From contig SIJG01000202.1 in assembly GCA_023374025.1 (NCBI GenBank), forward strand, positions 1 to 64,000: DNA of 64,000 nucleotides. Direction: 5' to 3'. The DNA comes from Heterodera schachtii. Lineage: Eukaryota > Nematoda > Chromadorea > Rhabditida > Heteroderidae. The notes under the pieces were generated by a model. That model was not told where the DNA came from. It searched no databases and saw nothing but the letters and a program-made list of their open reading frames with translations. Both the position numbers and the translations under genes were made by a program. Shown piece by piece: positions 22,310-34,250 of the stretch (the stretch's first letter is position 1; every line of letters begins with the position of its first letter).

Positions 22310-22714
22310 AAAAAATTTGGTCCAAGAAATTTTTCTTAATTTTTTCAAAATTGGACTCAAATATTTAGCCATCTTTGTGAAAATGTGTTAAAATATATCC
22401 AAATTTTTGCATGATGCCATTAGCATCCATGGCCTCAAAATTCTTTTAAATTTTGAAATTTCAGCCCCATTATTATAAAGATAATCCTTTTTATTTAAAT
22501 TTTTTTTTTTTCTTTATTGGATTTTAAAATAAAAATTTCCCATTAATTTAAGCGCACCAACTGCGAGGGTTTGTCATTTGTTGCTTCACATGCAGCAATT
22601 GTCGATTTAATTATCCTAATTAATAACAAATTTGAAGGAGTAAAAGAAAAATATTTAATATTTTCTAACACCTAAATAACATCACTTATAATGGTCAAAT
22701 TCAAATTTATTTAG
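22310..22714. other. Spacer or intron between cysteine-rich parts
   Basis: No exon recognised. It is unclear whether the signal-peptide gene ends at 22309 or whether this is an intron leading to the cassette exons from 22715. Confidence 0.35.
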
Positions 22715-25700
22715 AAGGGGAAAGCAAATGTGCGAGTGCTTTCAACTCGTAAGTTGTATATACATATAGTAATTCAAATAGTTTATTTTATTGGGTTTTA
22801 AAAGTTCCAAAGTTGCTAAGGGAACAGGGGCCAACCATGAATTTTTTCCAAAAATCCAAACCAACAAAAAAATTTTTAATTAGTTAATTGAAATGGAAAA
22901 TAAAAAATTTTTTCTTTTATTTTTATTGTAAATTAGCAAAAAATAAATAAATAATATAAGAGAAAAAATCGGGAAATTATTTTTTTGAATATACATTTTT
23001 GTCTTTTTGGCTGAAATTTAAATTTTAAAAATAAATTCATTTGTGATAGTTTTTAGACTATTTTTAAAACTTTTAAGGGTTTTATGAGTGATTAATTTAA
23101 CTCAATAAACAAAAATAGTTGTTTACTTAGAATATTATATTCAGTATAAAAACAAAAATAAAACAAAATCTATTTATTTCTGGGGATAGGTGAATTAAAA
23201 CAAGCGAAAGTCGCAGAAAATCATGAAGACTTACCAACAGAGGCTATTTGGAAAATGACTACAAATCAGGGGTGGAGCGCGCACAAAAAAATCCCGCGGT
23301 CGCGGATCGCGCATCGCGGATTTAAAATCCTGCAGTCGCGGATCGCGCATCGCGGATTCAATTTGCCGCGGTCGCGGATCGCGGATCGCGCAAAAAATTG
23401 CCGCGGATCGCGGTCGCGCTCCACTCCTGGTACTACAAATGCTTTAATTTTTTTGTCAAAATTTTCTTTTTAAATTTAGCTGTACGAAAAAGTGCAACGA
23501 CGAAAAAACCTGCTCTAATGAGCACAAGGATTGTATGGTAATATTTAAATTGCAAATTTATTTTAATAATAAATTCGAATAAATCTTTTTCATTTTCATA
23601 CGCAGACACAAATAAAGCTACTGCTGGGGACAGTTTTTTTATAAAACCACCATTATTGGCATTTAATAAGTCCGCACACTTTTTATATGCTTTTTTCAGA
23701 GCAACAAAATTAATCCATTTGGTTGTCATATAGCCCAACGAAATTTTTATATGAAATTTTAATGAAAACATATTAAAGTTTGAGGCTACATTAAAATTTT
23801 TACCAATCTCTACTTTGTGGCATTTTTAATGAATTTCCCAACATGAAAATAGTGTATACCAGGGATGGCATTCCGAGGCCCCAAAAATTTTCGGAAATCG
23901 GAAATCGGAATTCCGGGGGTCCAAAATTTTTCGGAAATCGGAAGTCGGAATTCCGACGTCCAAAAATTTTTCGGAAGTCGGAAATCGGAATTCCGACCCC
24001 AAAAACGTCGGAAATCGGAATTCGGAAGTCGGAAATCGGAAATTTTTCAAAAAATATAAAATATAATAAAAAAAATTTTAAATATTATAATAGGCTAAAT
24101 TTTTAATTCTTAACCAAGTAAAAGCTGGTTCAAAATTTTTTTGTTCTATTTAAATAAATATTTGTCTTAAAAAATTATTCAATGATTTTCATCAAAAATT
24201 TTACCTTTTTTTAGCGGCGCGTTTTTTCAAAATTTTTGAAAACACGGCGGGCGAGGTCCGGCGGTGCCGATAGGCGCCGCCGGGGAAAATTTTTTATAAT
24301 TTTTAATCAAATTGTTAACAAATCTTGTCCAAAAATGACTAAATTTAGCGATTTTGAGCCAAAAATTTCTCAAGAAAAATATGATTTTTAGGGTGCGGCG
24401 GTGCCGATAGGCGCCGCCGGGAAATTTTTGAAAATTTCAATGCAATTTATTAACCAAAATTGTAAAAAATTGTTAATTTTTTGAAAAAAATTCAAAAAAA
24501 ATTTATGAAAATTTCCGACTTTTTATCAAAAATGTCGGAAATCGGAAGTCGGAATTCCGACGTCCAAAATTTTTTCGGAAATCGGAAATCGGAATTCCGA
24601 CCCCAAAAATGTCGGAAATCGGAAATCGGAAGTCGGAAATCGGAATTCCGTGCCATCCCTGGTGTATACCTAAACTGAATAGGACGCGTAAACTGTGTTC
24701 AACTAAACTTGACCAATCTGAAATTTTACAAATAAAATTACATGAAATTTGAACTGGAATAATGGAATGAAAAGATTTTAATAAACATACGATAATCTTT
24801 TAAGGGCACGCGGAACGGTGGTGATTGCAACGGCATTAAGCGCGTAAAAATGAGCGAAAGCGAATTAATGGAAACCGAAAAAAAGGAGGTAGCAACTTTA
24901 TGAAGTGGTGTCGACACCGTGAGTGGGAGGCGGGAAAGCATCCACTTTTGGTGCAAAACTAAAAAACGATGATATAATTTATTCACTAAAATAATTTTTC
25001 CCAAATTGCGTAGTACCGTATGGGTGTCGTCCCAGATTATACACCCATAACATTTTCATATACACCGTAATATCTTTTGCCATGTTTTGGGGTTATTCCC
25101 GACACCGGGCGCTTTCAACCCTCAATCCCGATATCTTTGGCAATATTTCGGAGTTATTCTCGACATTGAGTGGGCGCACACATAACACAAAACCCGACTT
25201 CAACTCTCAATCCCGAGATCTTTGTTTTTTCGTGGTTATCCCCAACACAAGGCACTTCCAACCAAGACAAACCCCGACCCCGAGCTTTACGTTATCCAAA
25301 ACTACAGTATGTAATACTTTCAATTTCCTTAATTAAATTCTGAAACTTTCCCAGAACAAATTTGCGCTATTTATTTGGCCAACGGATGGAAAAGCCCATT
25401 ATACGAGCTAAAAAAATTCTTTAAGACTGTGAGAAAGAAAAATTATGAGGGGTTAGCCAACAAAAAAAAATTAACAGAGATCAAATCCAAGAAATTTTAA
25501 CATTGAATTAGGAAAATTAACAAATTAGTCAAGTTTTAATTGGATCTCAATGATCAGAGAATGGAATGATGCAAACGAATTTTCAATTTTTGATTAAACA
25601 AAAAGGGAATCTGTCCTATTTCCTCACCCTTTTTCCCCTAATTATATGATTGGCTAAACTCACACTGATCAGAAAAGACCCTGATCAAAACAGAACTATG

Positions 25701-28268
25701 TAGGCCCGCTCTTATTTGTTAGGTGGCCGATAAGCCCAAAGAAGCGGTTTAATTGGTGAAATGCACCTTTTGGTAAGAAATCCACGACCAAAAATTAGAC
25801 ATCTTAGAAATAATTTTGAATTTTTCATTTAGAATTTTATATTATTTTATTTAAGGAGGAAGCGTGCCAGAAATTGTGCGAACGTTCGTGCCTTGACCAG
25901 CAAAAAGCGTAAGTTGGAGGTGTAATGCCAAAATAAATCTAACTGTTTAATGATTGAAAAATTCAAAAAAAAAACTTTAATTATTTATTTTAATTGAATC
26001 ATTTAGCTGTTACTCGCAGTGCGGCAATACGAAGCAACAATGTGATGATGAATGCACCAAATGCTCAGTAATTTTTGAAATTTAATACATTAGAAAAATT
26101 TTATCAAATCCCGGGTCCACTCATCAGACTATAATTGTGCTAAAGAAATTTCCAAAAAATAACATCGTATTGTAAAAATTACTATTTAAAATATTGTTAT
26201 TTTATTGCTTGAAAAATCAAAATGGTTAATAATAATATGCTAATTAAGGTAATTAAGGACTTTTATTTTTAAATATCTATTAAAATGAAAATATTTTATA
26301 GAATGGTCCGCTATCCAAATGTAAGGGCACGTCCGCCGATTTGTGTTTCCCGAGTGGGCATGAGCAGGCATTCAAAGATGCACAGGTAGTAAAATATGAA
26401 TTCAAAAAACAAGCAAAATAAAATGCATAGCATATGTTAACTTCTGAAATTTCTGTCTGTACATAATAATCATAATGCATTTTTTGAAACCAAATTTAAA
26501 TTAGAAAACATTTTTTTTAGTGTTCAATATGGCGAAGGTCTTTGGGGGCTAAATCCGAAAATTGGAACCTAAATAGTGGCGAAAAAAATGATGAAATTTT
26601 GAAAAATGAATAGTCAATTTTGATAGAAAAATTATTTTCTTTGTTATGTGACCTTTTCAAAGATAATTTAATTTACACATAAATTTTATGACAGAAACTC
26701 TTGTTTTCTTTAATCACACTATATTTTTATGTATTTTATTTTTTGAAATTTTTTTAAAGTTTAAGGCATATTAATAACACTATCGCTTGCAAAAGCGGTC
26801 TCTTATTTTCACACCTTAATTATTTAAAAAGTTTATCAAAATTTAGGGATACATCTGTCAATGCAAAGGTTTGCAGATTAATTTGCACTTCACAAATTTC
26901 ATCAGGTTAAAAAAGGGCTTTTGGACAAAAAATACCACTTTTTAAAGCACAATTTCAAATGGATATTTATTATTAAAAAGTAAATTTTTCACATTCGGGT
27001 CTTTATTTTAAAAAAATTAAATTAATATTTCTTGGTCCAAAAAGAACAAAGAATTTTTGTAATACTAATTCATAAACTTTCTGTTATAATTTAGCTTCTA
27101 AGGATGAGAAACGCAAGTGCGAAGCAAAGCATTATGAGTAAGTTTTATATATAATTATGCACAATAATATTTATGTAAAAATGAAACGAAATTATCAGTC
27201 AGTTTAATTACTTTCGTCTATTTAAGCTGCTACTCAACGTGTGGCAACAAGAAAGACGATTGTGATGCGGAAAATCGCATTTGCTGGAACGTATTTAATT
27301 GATATTATATTATTTTTAAAATTTCACTTTTTTCCATTTGACTGGTTTGCGAAAATAAAGACTAATTTAAAAATAAATTAAAATTAAACAATCAAAAAAA
27401 CTTTTTAAGAAAAGCCCATCCACGCCCGATAATAATTGCCCCTTCGACAAAACATATGTTTTTGTACCATGGGAGGGATACGAGAAAATGCAGGTAAATT
27501 TTTCTCAAATTTTCTCTATTAAATCTCACTTATAAACAAACAAGATTGATTGATTGGCTTAAAACCATATTTAAAGAAACAGCAGTAGTAAATCGTTAGA
27601 ATTTTCTCAAAATCTTTCGTTTTCAAAATTTACTCTTTTCCATTTAAAGGAAAAAGCCTGCAAAAAGCAGAAGAAGACCTTCAAACAAATTCCAGCCGAT
27701 GATGAATTGGTTGGTTTCAATTTAAAAATTAATTATATAAACAATATAAATTAATTTGTTATCACACTTGCCAATGTTCTTTTACTGGGCTGGAAATTCT
27801 GTTCAATTTACAGTTAATTTCAATTTCCGCCGACAGTTCTCGATGGTTTCACCGGCGGCGCTTATAACTAATTTATTAAGAAAATTGGTCAAAATTTGCA
27901 AAAAAAAATTTTTTTTTTTTTTTGAAAATTTTTAATTTTTATTTCGGGAGTGATTCCTCCTCTTTTCCCCACTAACGGCGGGGCTGGATGAGGTATAATT
28001 TTAATTTGACTATTTCCTTGAAAGCCTAATTTTAAAAAATCTTTTGGGTTTTGTGTGTAAGGTGCACTTTATCTTTAGGGTCCCCTAATCATTAATCATT
28101 CATTAATTTCGAATATTAATATATATTTTTTTTAAAATTGTTAAAATAATAATGAAAAAAAACATTTCATTTCTTTTATTCAAAATATTTACTTTGCATC
28201 TTTAGGAAAAGCCCGAAAATGGTCAGATGGAGAAGAAAGTGACGCCAAATGCCACAACTGATTCTTGA
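22715..28268 (+). CDS. Cysteine-rich gene with three repeated exon cassettes
   Basis: Exons read by eye: 22715-22748, 23480-23537 (CTKKCNDEKTCSNEHKDCM), 24805-24888, 25355-25428 (QICAIYLANGW), 25856-25908 (EEACQKLCERSC), 26007-26067 (CYSQCGNTKQQCDDECTKC), 26302-26385, 26847-26868 (GYICQCK), 27095-27137, 27227-27290 (CYSTCGNKKDDCDAENRIC), 27410-27493, 27650-27709 and 28206-28268 with stop. Phases match at every join from 25856 to the end. Each cassette has a C-x3-C...C...C exon followed by an exon of exactly 84 nt (24805, 26302, 27410), so an exon block was triplicated. One small exon is missing from my model between 24888 and 25355. It may continue the signal-peptide gene at 21223. Function unknown; the scaffold is weakly PLA2-like. 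Confidence 0.6.
23267..23429. mobile_element. MITE, CAGGGGTGGAGCGCG termini
   Basis: Inverted ends CAGGGGTGGAGCGCG and CGCGCTCCACTCCTG enclose repeats of GTCGCGGATCGCG. ACTACAAAT occurs directly at 23258-23266 and 23432-23440, with two extra bases on the right. It lies in an intron of the cysteine-rich gene and encodes nothing. Confidence 0.8.
24259..24282 (+). repeat. GATA hairpin core, copy 2
   Basis: Identical arms and loop to copy 1, inside MITE family B. It is preceded by a GGCGCG...TTTTTCAAAA flank and followed by a TTGTTAACA-containing flank shared with 32753. Confidence 0.9.
24396..24419 (+). repeat. GATA hairpin core, copy 3
   Basis: Second copy within the same element, 137 bp after copy 2 in direct orientation, so the core was duplicated inside one MITE. 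Confidence 0.9.
25066..25265. repeat. Three degenerate direct repeats
   Basis: Segments containing ATATCTTTTGCC, GGGGTTATTCCCGACAC and CAACCCTCAATCCCGA recur three times at about 60-85-bp spacing in an intron of the cysteine-rich gene. Confidence 0.6.
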
Positions 28269-28324
28269 TGCAATTCCGTTCCCCTGAAGCGAAGGAGAAC
28301 GAAGAAAAGGAACAACAACATCCA

Positions 28325-28600
28325 AGTCATCAAAGTCATAATCAAATCCCGAATCCGCCATAACCATGTCCAAATCCGCCTCCGCCATAATCAAATCCCG
28401 AGTCCGCGCCATAATCAAATCCCGAATCCGCCATAACCATGTCCAAATCCGCCTCCGCCATAATCAAATCCCGAATCCGCCATAACCATGTCCAAATCCG
28501 CCTCCGCCATAATCAAATCCCGAATCCGCCATAACCATGTCCAAATCCGCCTCCGCCATAATCAATTCCTAATCCGCCATAATTTAATCCAAATCCGCTA
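28325..28600. repeat. 49-bp minisatellite just after the stop codon
   Basis: At least four copies of a 49-bp unit (CCATAACCATGTCCAAATCC, then GCCTCCGCCATAATCAAATC) begin about 55 bp after the stop of the cysteine-rich gene. On the minus strand one frame of each unit would give a glycine-rich run (YGGGGFGHGYGGFG), but 49 is not a multiple of three, so the frame breaks at each unit. Confidence 0.9.
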
Positions 28601-28614
28601 ATCATTTATATCTT

Positions 28615-31560
28615 AATTTAATTATTATATTCATAATTTATTTTAATCTTTTTGCTTTCATTTGGGTTTTATTGTATTTTATTTTCAATTCAAGTTTTAT
28701 TCTTATTAGCTTAGTCATTATTCATTTATCATTTTATATCCAACTAATCTTTCTTTATTATATGTTTTCTTCTTTTGGGAAATATGCTTATATTGTAATT
28801 TGAATGTTTTTAAATAAATTGGCATTTTAAACTGCATTTAGTTAATGTTTTACAGGATTATTTGACTCGAATTTAAATCATTGAGCTTAAATCACACTTT
28901 AAGAATTTTTTGTCGCAAAACAGAAAAATTCAAACTTAGTATTACTTTTTTTAGTCAACCTAAGTTTTTTTGTAAAAAATTATCAAATAAAAATCCATTC
29001 CAAAAAAATGTCTTTGGTTAACCCCGCGTCATTATTTTAGGATATCCTTGAAAATCGGTAAATTCTTTCAATTAGAATGAAAGATTTCAATTTTATGTAA
29101 AAGTAAACTATTTTTATAAATTTTTTGAGAAAATTAACCATTTAAAAAGGTGATGAATCTTGGTATATCCTTTACCTTTTGGTCCTTTGAAAATCGAACT
29201 AAGCGCCTGAGATCAACCATGCTTTTAAGAGTTTTTGCTGTGGTGGCATCCATGCCGTGTTACAATTCCGCTCGGAAAGTTTAAAAAAAATGAATCCGCT
29301 TCAACTCCAGCTAAAGGCCAAGGCTTGCTTTAGGTATAAGTTTGCTTGGGATTAGGCTTATGCTTAGGCTTTATTTTGAAATTTATAGTTGAACCAGATG
29401 GCCATTGATCTATAAAGTAATCTGTTCTCTGTTAATTTTACCAAAAAAACTATTTTTTCACTTAAAAAAATCTCGAACTTGACACAAATTTTTTAGAAAA
29501 GTGCAGACTTCGAGGTTTTATTTATGCTAATTGCATTTCATTTCAATTTCATTTGTCTTCATTGTTCAGATTGGAAGCGCTTTCTTTGAAAATATGCCTT
29601 TGCTAAATGCGAACTGATAATGCGCTTTGAACCTTTTATTTAAATTAATTCCCATTAATTGAATTGGTTAATGATTTGAATATAAATACAAAAAGCAAAA
29701 TTTAAATTTTCAAATATTTAATGTCAGAGTTTTAAAATTTATTTTTATCCCGATTTATTTTCAACTGTTTTTTTGTTATAATAATTTATTACTCATTTAA
29801 TTCATTCCGGTTCCTCAATCACATATATTTTAATTTTATAAAATTTTTCTTGATCATTAAACTTATGTTTTTAATTTCATTTGGGTTTTATTGTAAAAAA
29901 TTTTTTGATTCAAGTTTTGTTCATATTAGCTTAGTCATTTTTCATTTATCATTTAATTAATTAATGCAACTAATCTTTCTTAATTATATGTTTATCTTTC
30001 GGGATTTTTTGTAAAATAATTATCAAAAAAGAAATAAAAAATTCATTCGAAAAAACATTCTTTGGTTAACCCTGCGATATTTTTTTCAGAATATGCTTGA
30101 AAATCGGTAAATTTTTCCGCTTGGATTGAATAATTTCAATTTCATGTAAAAGAAAAAATAAACTAATTTTTAAATTTTTAGAAATCTTTTGAGAAAAATA
30201 ACCATTTTTATGAATGTGATGAATGTTTGGTGTATCCTTACCCTTTGGTGCTTTGAAAATCGAAGCAACAATAAGCCCGAGCCTTACTTCTGCTTTCACG
30301 AGTTGTTGCTGTGGTGGCACCCACGCTGTGTGCCAATTCCGCTCGGAAAGTTTAATTTTCAAGCACTGTTTTCAATAAATTTAAAATAATTTTTATCGTT
30401 GGCAAATTTAATTGGCATTGATAGTATGCTGGTTAGACGGGTTCAGGTATTTGGAAACAGGGTTCGGATAATACCGGATCAAGAAAAACCGGGTCCGGGT
30501 CCAAGGTTTTCCAACCGGGTAATGAAAAAAATGCAAAAATAGTTTATTTTATTTTCAAAAATAATTTTTGTTCTTATCATTTTATTCCTTTGTTTGTGTG
30601 GGTGACAATCTGTTGAAATTTCGCCGTTAGTTTTAATCCCTCAGTGATAGTGAGTGATACCGTAATAAAAATTAAATTAATTTGTTTTTGTCAAATTAAT
30701 ATTGACAAAAAGGTGCAAAAAAACTCCCACTACTTTTCCTCGGCATTTGCTCTGCCGGTGCTCATGGCAATTCAGTGCTATGTCAAGGGACAAAAAGTGT
30801 AAATACTTAAATACATGTTTCTTATAAAAGATTTCGAATAAAAAATAATTTAACTTTAGTTAATAGTGAATAAATCATTAGCCAGATTACTTTGAATTTT
30901 TTTTATATTTTAAGTTTCAATTACAAATGGACTAAAACTAAAAGATGCACTAAAATTATAGAAAAATATGGAAATATTTATATGGAGTGAAACGTATCCC
31001 CTTCAGCTCCAGCTAAAAGGCCAAGGCTAGCTTTAGGCTTAAGCTTGCTTGGGCCTAGGCCTACGCTTAGGCTTTAGTTTAAAATTTATAGTTGAAAATA
31101 TGGTCATGAGATCTGTTAAGCATTTAATTTTTATACTGTATTAACACAATATTCTTATTGGTAAAATTAATATTTCTATTTTTTCTATAATTTGGATTCA
31201 TTTTTTAAAATGGGATTGAAACTTTTGATTCAATTAAACTGACAATGATTTATTGATAAAAAATCATTGGAATAGTCAGATAATTGATTTTTGCACTCTT
31301 TGTCCATCGGCCAACCACGGACAGTTCAATCAAACTGACAAAAGCAATTTTGTGGAAAAAATGACAATTTTCTTGAATTCTTGCTTAGAAAATAAATCAA
31401 CAAAAAAACATGCTTTCAGCATTTGACCCAAAAGAAAAAACCTTAATTAACGCAATTAACAATTTGTGCTCTGTTATTTTTAACAAAAAAAATCTATTTT
31501 CTCACCCAAAAAATCTCTAATTCAACACAAATTTGTTAGATAATTATTTAGTTAAGCGCA
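28615..31560. repeat. Diverged tandem duplication of a downstream region
   Basis: 28620-28760 resembles 29800-29990 (CATTTGGGTTTTATTGTA, TATTAGCTTAGTCATT). 29160-29290 resembles 30220-30350 (ending CAATTCCGCTCGGAAAGTTT). 29285-29560 resembles 30985-31560 (CAGCTAAA..GGCCAAGGC). The order suggests an old duplication of roughly 1.1 kb plus a partial third copy. I see no intact coding exon in it. Confidence 0.65.
30722..30799 (+). other. Possible signal-peptide/ET first exon
   Basis: An open segment reads HYFSSAFALPVLMAIQCYVK followed by GQK and a GTGTAA donor. A hydrophobic stretch running into QCYV-K-G is how many secreted Ly6/ET-type nematode proteins begin. There is no upstream ATG in frame, and the phase does not fit the exon at 35111, so the link to that gene is speculative. 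Confidence 0.3.
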
Positions 31561-31744
31561 GATTTTGAGGTTTTATTCCGAGTGTTAAAAATATTCTTTT
31601 ATGCCTAATAATTTATTAAATTAATTAATTTTTCTTAATTAATTTTTAATTGGAATTGCAACTTTGCGCAAATGGAAAAAGAAATTTGCTCCTCCAATTT
31701 CGAATTTGTGATTTTTTTTTTAAAATTCTGAATGTCATATCATT

Positions 31745-31960
31745 TGTAGGGGGGCTACAAATTCTATGATTTTGCATATTTTTTCTGAGCATATGCTATG
31801 AAGAAAGAGGCTCAAAAATAGTATTTCTGCATTAAAATTTTTTGATTTGGTGAAGGTTTTAGTGCATATAAATGCATATTTTGGGGGGTTACGAGAATAA
31901 AAGCATATTTTGCCATTTTTGCGCTTTTAGAGCATATTTCGGCCATATTTTGGTAACTTT
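31745..31960 (-). repeat. Dispersed repeat R, copy 2
   Basis: Inverted relative to 18950-19165, with the same order of AGCATATGCTATGAAGAAAG and TGCATATAAATGCATATTTT motifs. Confidence 0.7.
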
Positions 31961-32752
31961 CATAAGAAAAATGCAAAAAAAAAAAAGAGAAAAATACACG
32001 CCTAAGGATAAGCTTTTTGGGAATACCGAAAAATTTTGTACTTTTGTATGAACTTTTGAAAAAAATTGTTACTATAAAAAATGTAATTTTATTTTAGCAT
32101 ATAATAAAAAATTAAAAAATAAATAAAATTTGCATATCTAAATTTTGATTACCAAATTTTGCAATTGTCGAAAAAATGCTCCTTGACTATTGTTTTGGTG
32201 TTTTTAAAGTCAATTTTGAGAGGGTTCAAAGCCATTTTTGGCTGTTTTTAAAACACATTTTAGTTCATATTTGGGCATTTTTCGGGTTTTTAGGGCATAT
32301 TTAAGGGATTTTTTAGTGCATATATTTATAGTAGAGTGCGACGGGACCGGGAATTTTGGGCAAAACCGGGACCGGGACTTGCCGGGACCTGAGAAGCCGG
32401 GACCGGGACCGGGACCTCAATTTTTTTTCGGGACCGGGACCGGGAACCGGGACCAACCGGGACTTTTTAAAAATTCAAAAAATTCAAAAAAATTTTAAAA
32501 AATTCAAATTTTAATTTATTTCAATTGAAAATAATACTAAATTAAATTTTTATTTTGTTTTTTATTTAATAAAATCCAAAAGGTAAAGCATAATTAAATT
32601 AATGAAAATTTTCAAAATAAATTTATTTAAATTATTTTTTAAAATAATCATTTTGGACTAAATGATCGAATATTATTATAAATTTATATTACTTTTCTGA
32701 TCATTTTTTTGGCGCGCTTTTTCCAAAAAACTTTTGTGGAGAAAGGGGAGAC

Positions 32753-32776
32753 CGGCGGTGCCGATAGGCGCCGCCG
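32753..32776 (+). repeat. GATA hairpin core, copy 4
   Basis: Same arms and loop as copy 1, in an element whose termini are unrelated to families A and B. Flanks GGCGCGCTTTTT upstream and TTTGTTAACAGATT downstream are shared with 24259 and 37832. Confidence 0.9.
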
Positions 32777-32980
32777 GGGAAATTTTGAAAATTTGAGTCC
32801 AATTTGTTAACAGATTATCAACAAAAAGGCAGGTTTTTTGGATTTATTAGGCTCAATTTGTACGTATTTTCATTTTAAAAATAATAAAATATATATAAAC
32901 AAAAAAAATATGAGAAATCATATTTTGTCGATAGGAAAACCATGAGTATACAAAAAGAAAATTCAAAATATTTTAATTTC

Positions 32981-33054
32981 CGTAGAGGGATTGAACCAGG
33001 GGAAAGAAGAAGACAAAAGTCAAGGGGACTAGCCACTAGGCCATTTGCACATTT
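32981..33054 (-). other. tRNA-like segment inside MITE family C
   Basis: On the minus strand ATGGCCTAGTGGCTAG resembles an A box and GGTTCAATCCCTCTA a B box, about 35 bases apart. A complete cloverleaf is not evident. It may be a tRNA-derived insertion captured by the MITE. Confidence 0.45.
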
Positions 33055-33319
33055 GGTTGCGACACTCTTAAAGAATATTTTTAATCATTTTTTTTATATT
33101 TTTTCCTTTGACTCTAATTTTCATTACTAATTTTCCACTCAGACCCCCATTCTTGCCAGTGCTTGTTTTTCCCGGTTCCCGGTTGCCCTACCGGGACCGG
33201 GACCGGGACCTGAGCTTTTCAAAATCCGGGACCGGGAACCGGGACCGGGACCTCGGATGACCGGGAATTCCCGGCCCGGTCCCGGTCCCGGTCCCGGTCC
33301 CGTCGCACTCTAATTTATA

Positions 33320-33916
33320 GCCAAATCATTTGTTATAATTAATGCCCGGGTTTGGATGTGTTTATTATAATAGAAACATTTCTCTATTTTAATTTTTTTT
33401 TTTTTTATTGTTTTAAAACATTAATTAGTTTTTCTCGGTTTTTTCTTTATTTTCTGTTCAGAAAATACTGACCTTCCATTTAATATTTAATACTCTTAAT
33501 GAATAAAACAAAAAAACAATAAAATATTTAAAAATTATACTAAAATTTTAATTGAAATTCAATTTTGACTGAAAAATTATAGTAATATCTATTTTATCAT
33601 AGTCACATTAGCTATTTTATATAATAACTAGGGATGCAATTTTTAGACATAATAGCTAACTAGGCATTAAATAGGCACAAAAACCTTCGAATAGGCACTA
33701 AAATAGGCAAAAAATTTGTTTATTAACGCTTTTTAGTTAGCAAAGCACGTATAACTTAATCAAAGTCTTAATTTTGGTAAAATTTCAATTGCAAATAAAT
33801 TTTTTTTTATCAAAAAGGTCAAAGAAGTTAAGAGGCGTTACAATTTGTTTGTTCAAGATTTCATCATTAATCCGCAGAAGAAAAATTTTCGTGGGCAGAA
33901 ATGGTAAGGAAAAGCG
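33320..33916. other. AT-rich spacer with one decayed element end
   Basis: No gene. CTAGGGATGCAATTTTTAG at 33629 followed by repeats of AATAGGCAC looks like one terminus of another element; similar AATAGGCAC motifs occur at 35660, but no matching opposite end was found. Confidence 0.4.
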
Positions 33917-34250
33917 GTGCTAGATCGTTTCGTAAAACTACCAATTTACAGATTTTTCGGGCAAAAATCCGTCATAACTTTTCTTAAACACAACTAAATT
34001 AAAAAATATTTATATCATGCGATAACCCTTGGCTTGCTCTATTAGTCTAAAAAATTTCAGAAAATTTTATTGTGTTTCCAGAAGTTTCTGACCAAAAAAG
34101 TTAAAAAAGACATAACTTTCGGAAAACCCCGATAAATTTTCTGAGATTTTTCATGATAATAGAGCAATTCATGAGCTAGCTATCGAATGACTCAATATTA
34201 TTTTTTAGGATGTTGTAAATTTGGCAGTTTTTACGAAACGACCCAGCACG
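33917..34250. mobile_element. Palindromic MITE, GTGCTAGATCGTTTCG termini
   Basis: Inverted arms start GTGCTAGATCGTTTCGTAAA and end TTTACGAAACGACCCAGCAC, and the pairing continues toward the centre. The 10-mer AGGAAAAGCG lies directly on both sides (33907-33916 and 34251-34260). The tips resemble those of the 19978 element (GTGCTAGGTCGTTCC), hinting at one mobilising transposase. Confidence 0.85.

Larger units (their letters stand above)
23860..24661. mobile_element. MITE family B, CAGGGATGGCA termini
   Basis: The 802-bp element starts CAGGGATGGCATTCCGA and ends TCGGAATTCCGTGCCATCCCTG. It is bounded by a perfect 8-bp direct repeat, GTGTATAC (23852-23859 and 24662-24669). Subterminal arrays of GGAAATCGGAATTCCGA lie at both ends. 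The centre carries two copies of the GATA hairpin core. It sits in an intron of the cysteine-rich gene. No coding capacity; hAT type by duplication size. Confidence 0.95.
32332..33312. mobile_element. MITE family C, TAGAGTGCGACGGG termini
   Basis: The 981-bp element begins TAGAGTGCGACGGGACCGGG and ends CCCGTCGCACTCTA. It is bounded by a perfect 8-bp duplication, ATTTATAG (32324-32331 and 33313-33320). Both ends carry many GGGACC repeats. The centre holds a GATA hairpin core and a tRNA-like segment. No transposase is present. A decayed inverted relative lies at about 36150-36617. Confidence 0.95.

Noticed and set aside
32238..32498. ORF with Gly-Pro-rich repeats (GPGPGPQ)
   Set aside because: Lies across the terminal GGGACC repeats of MITE family C.
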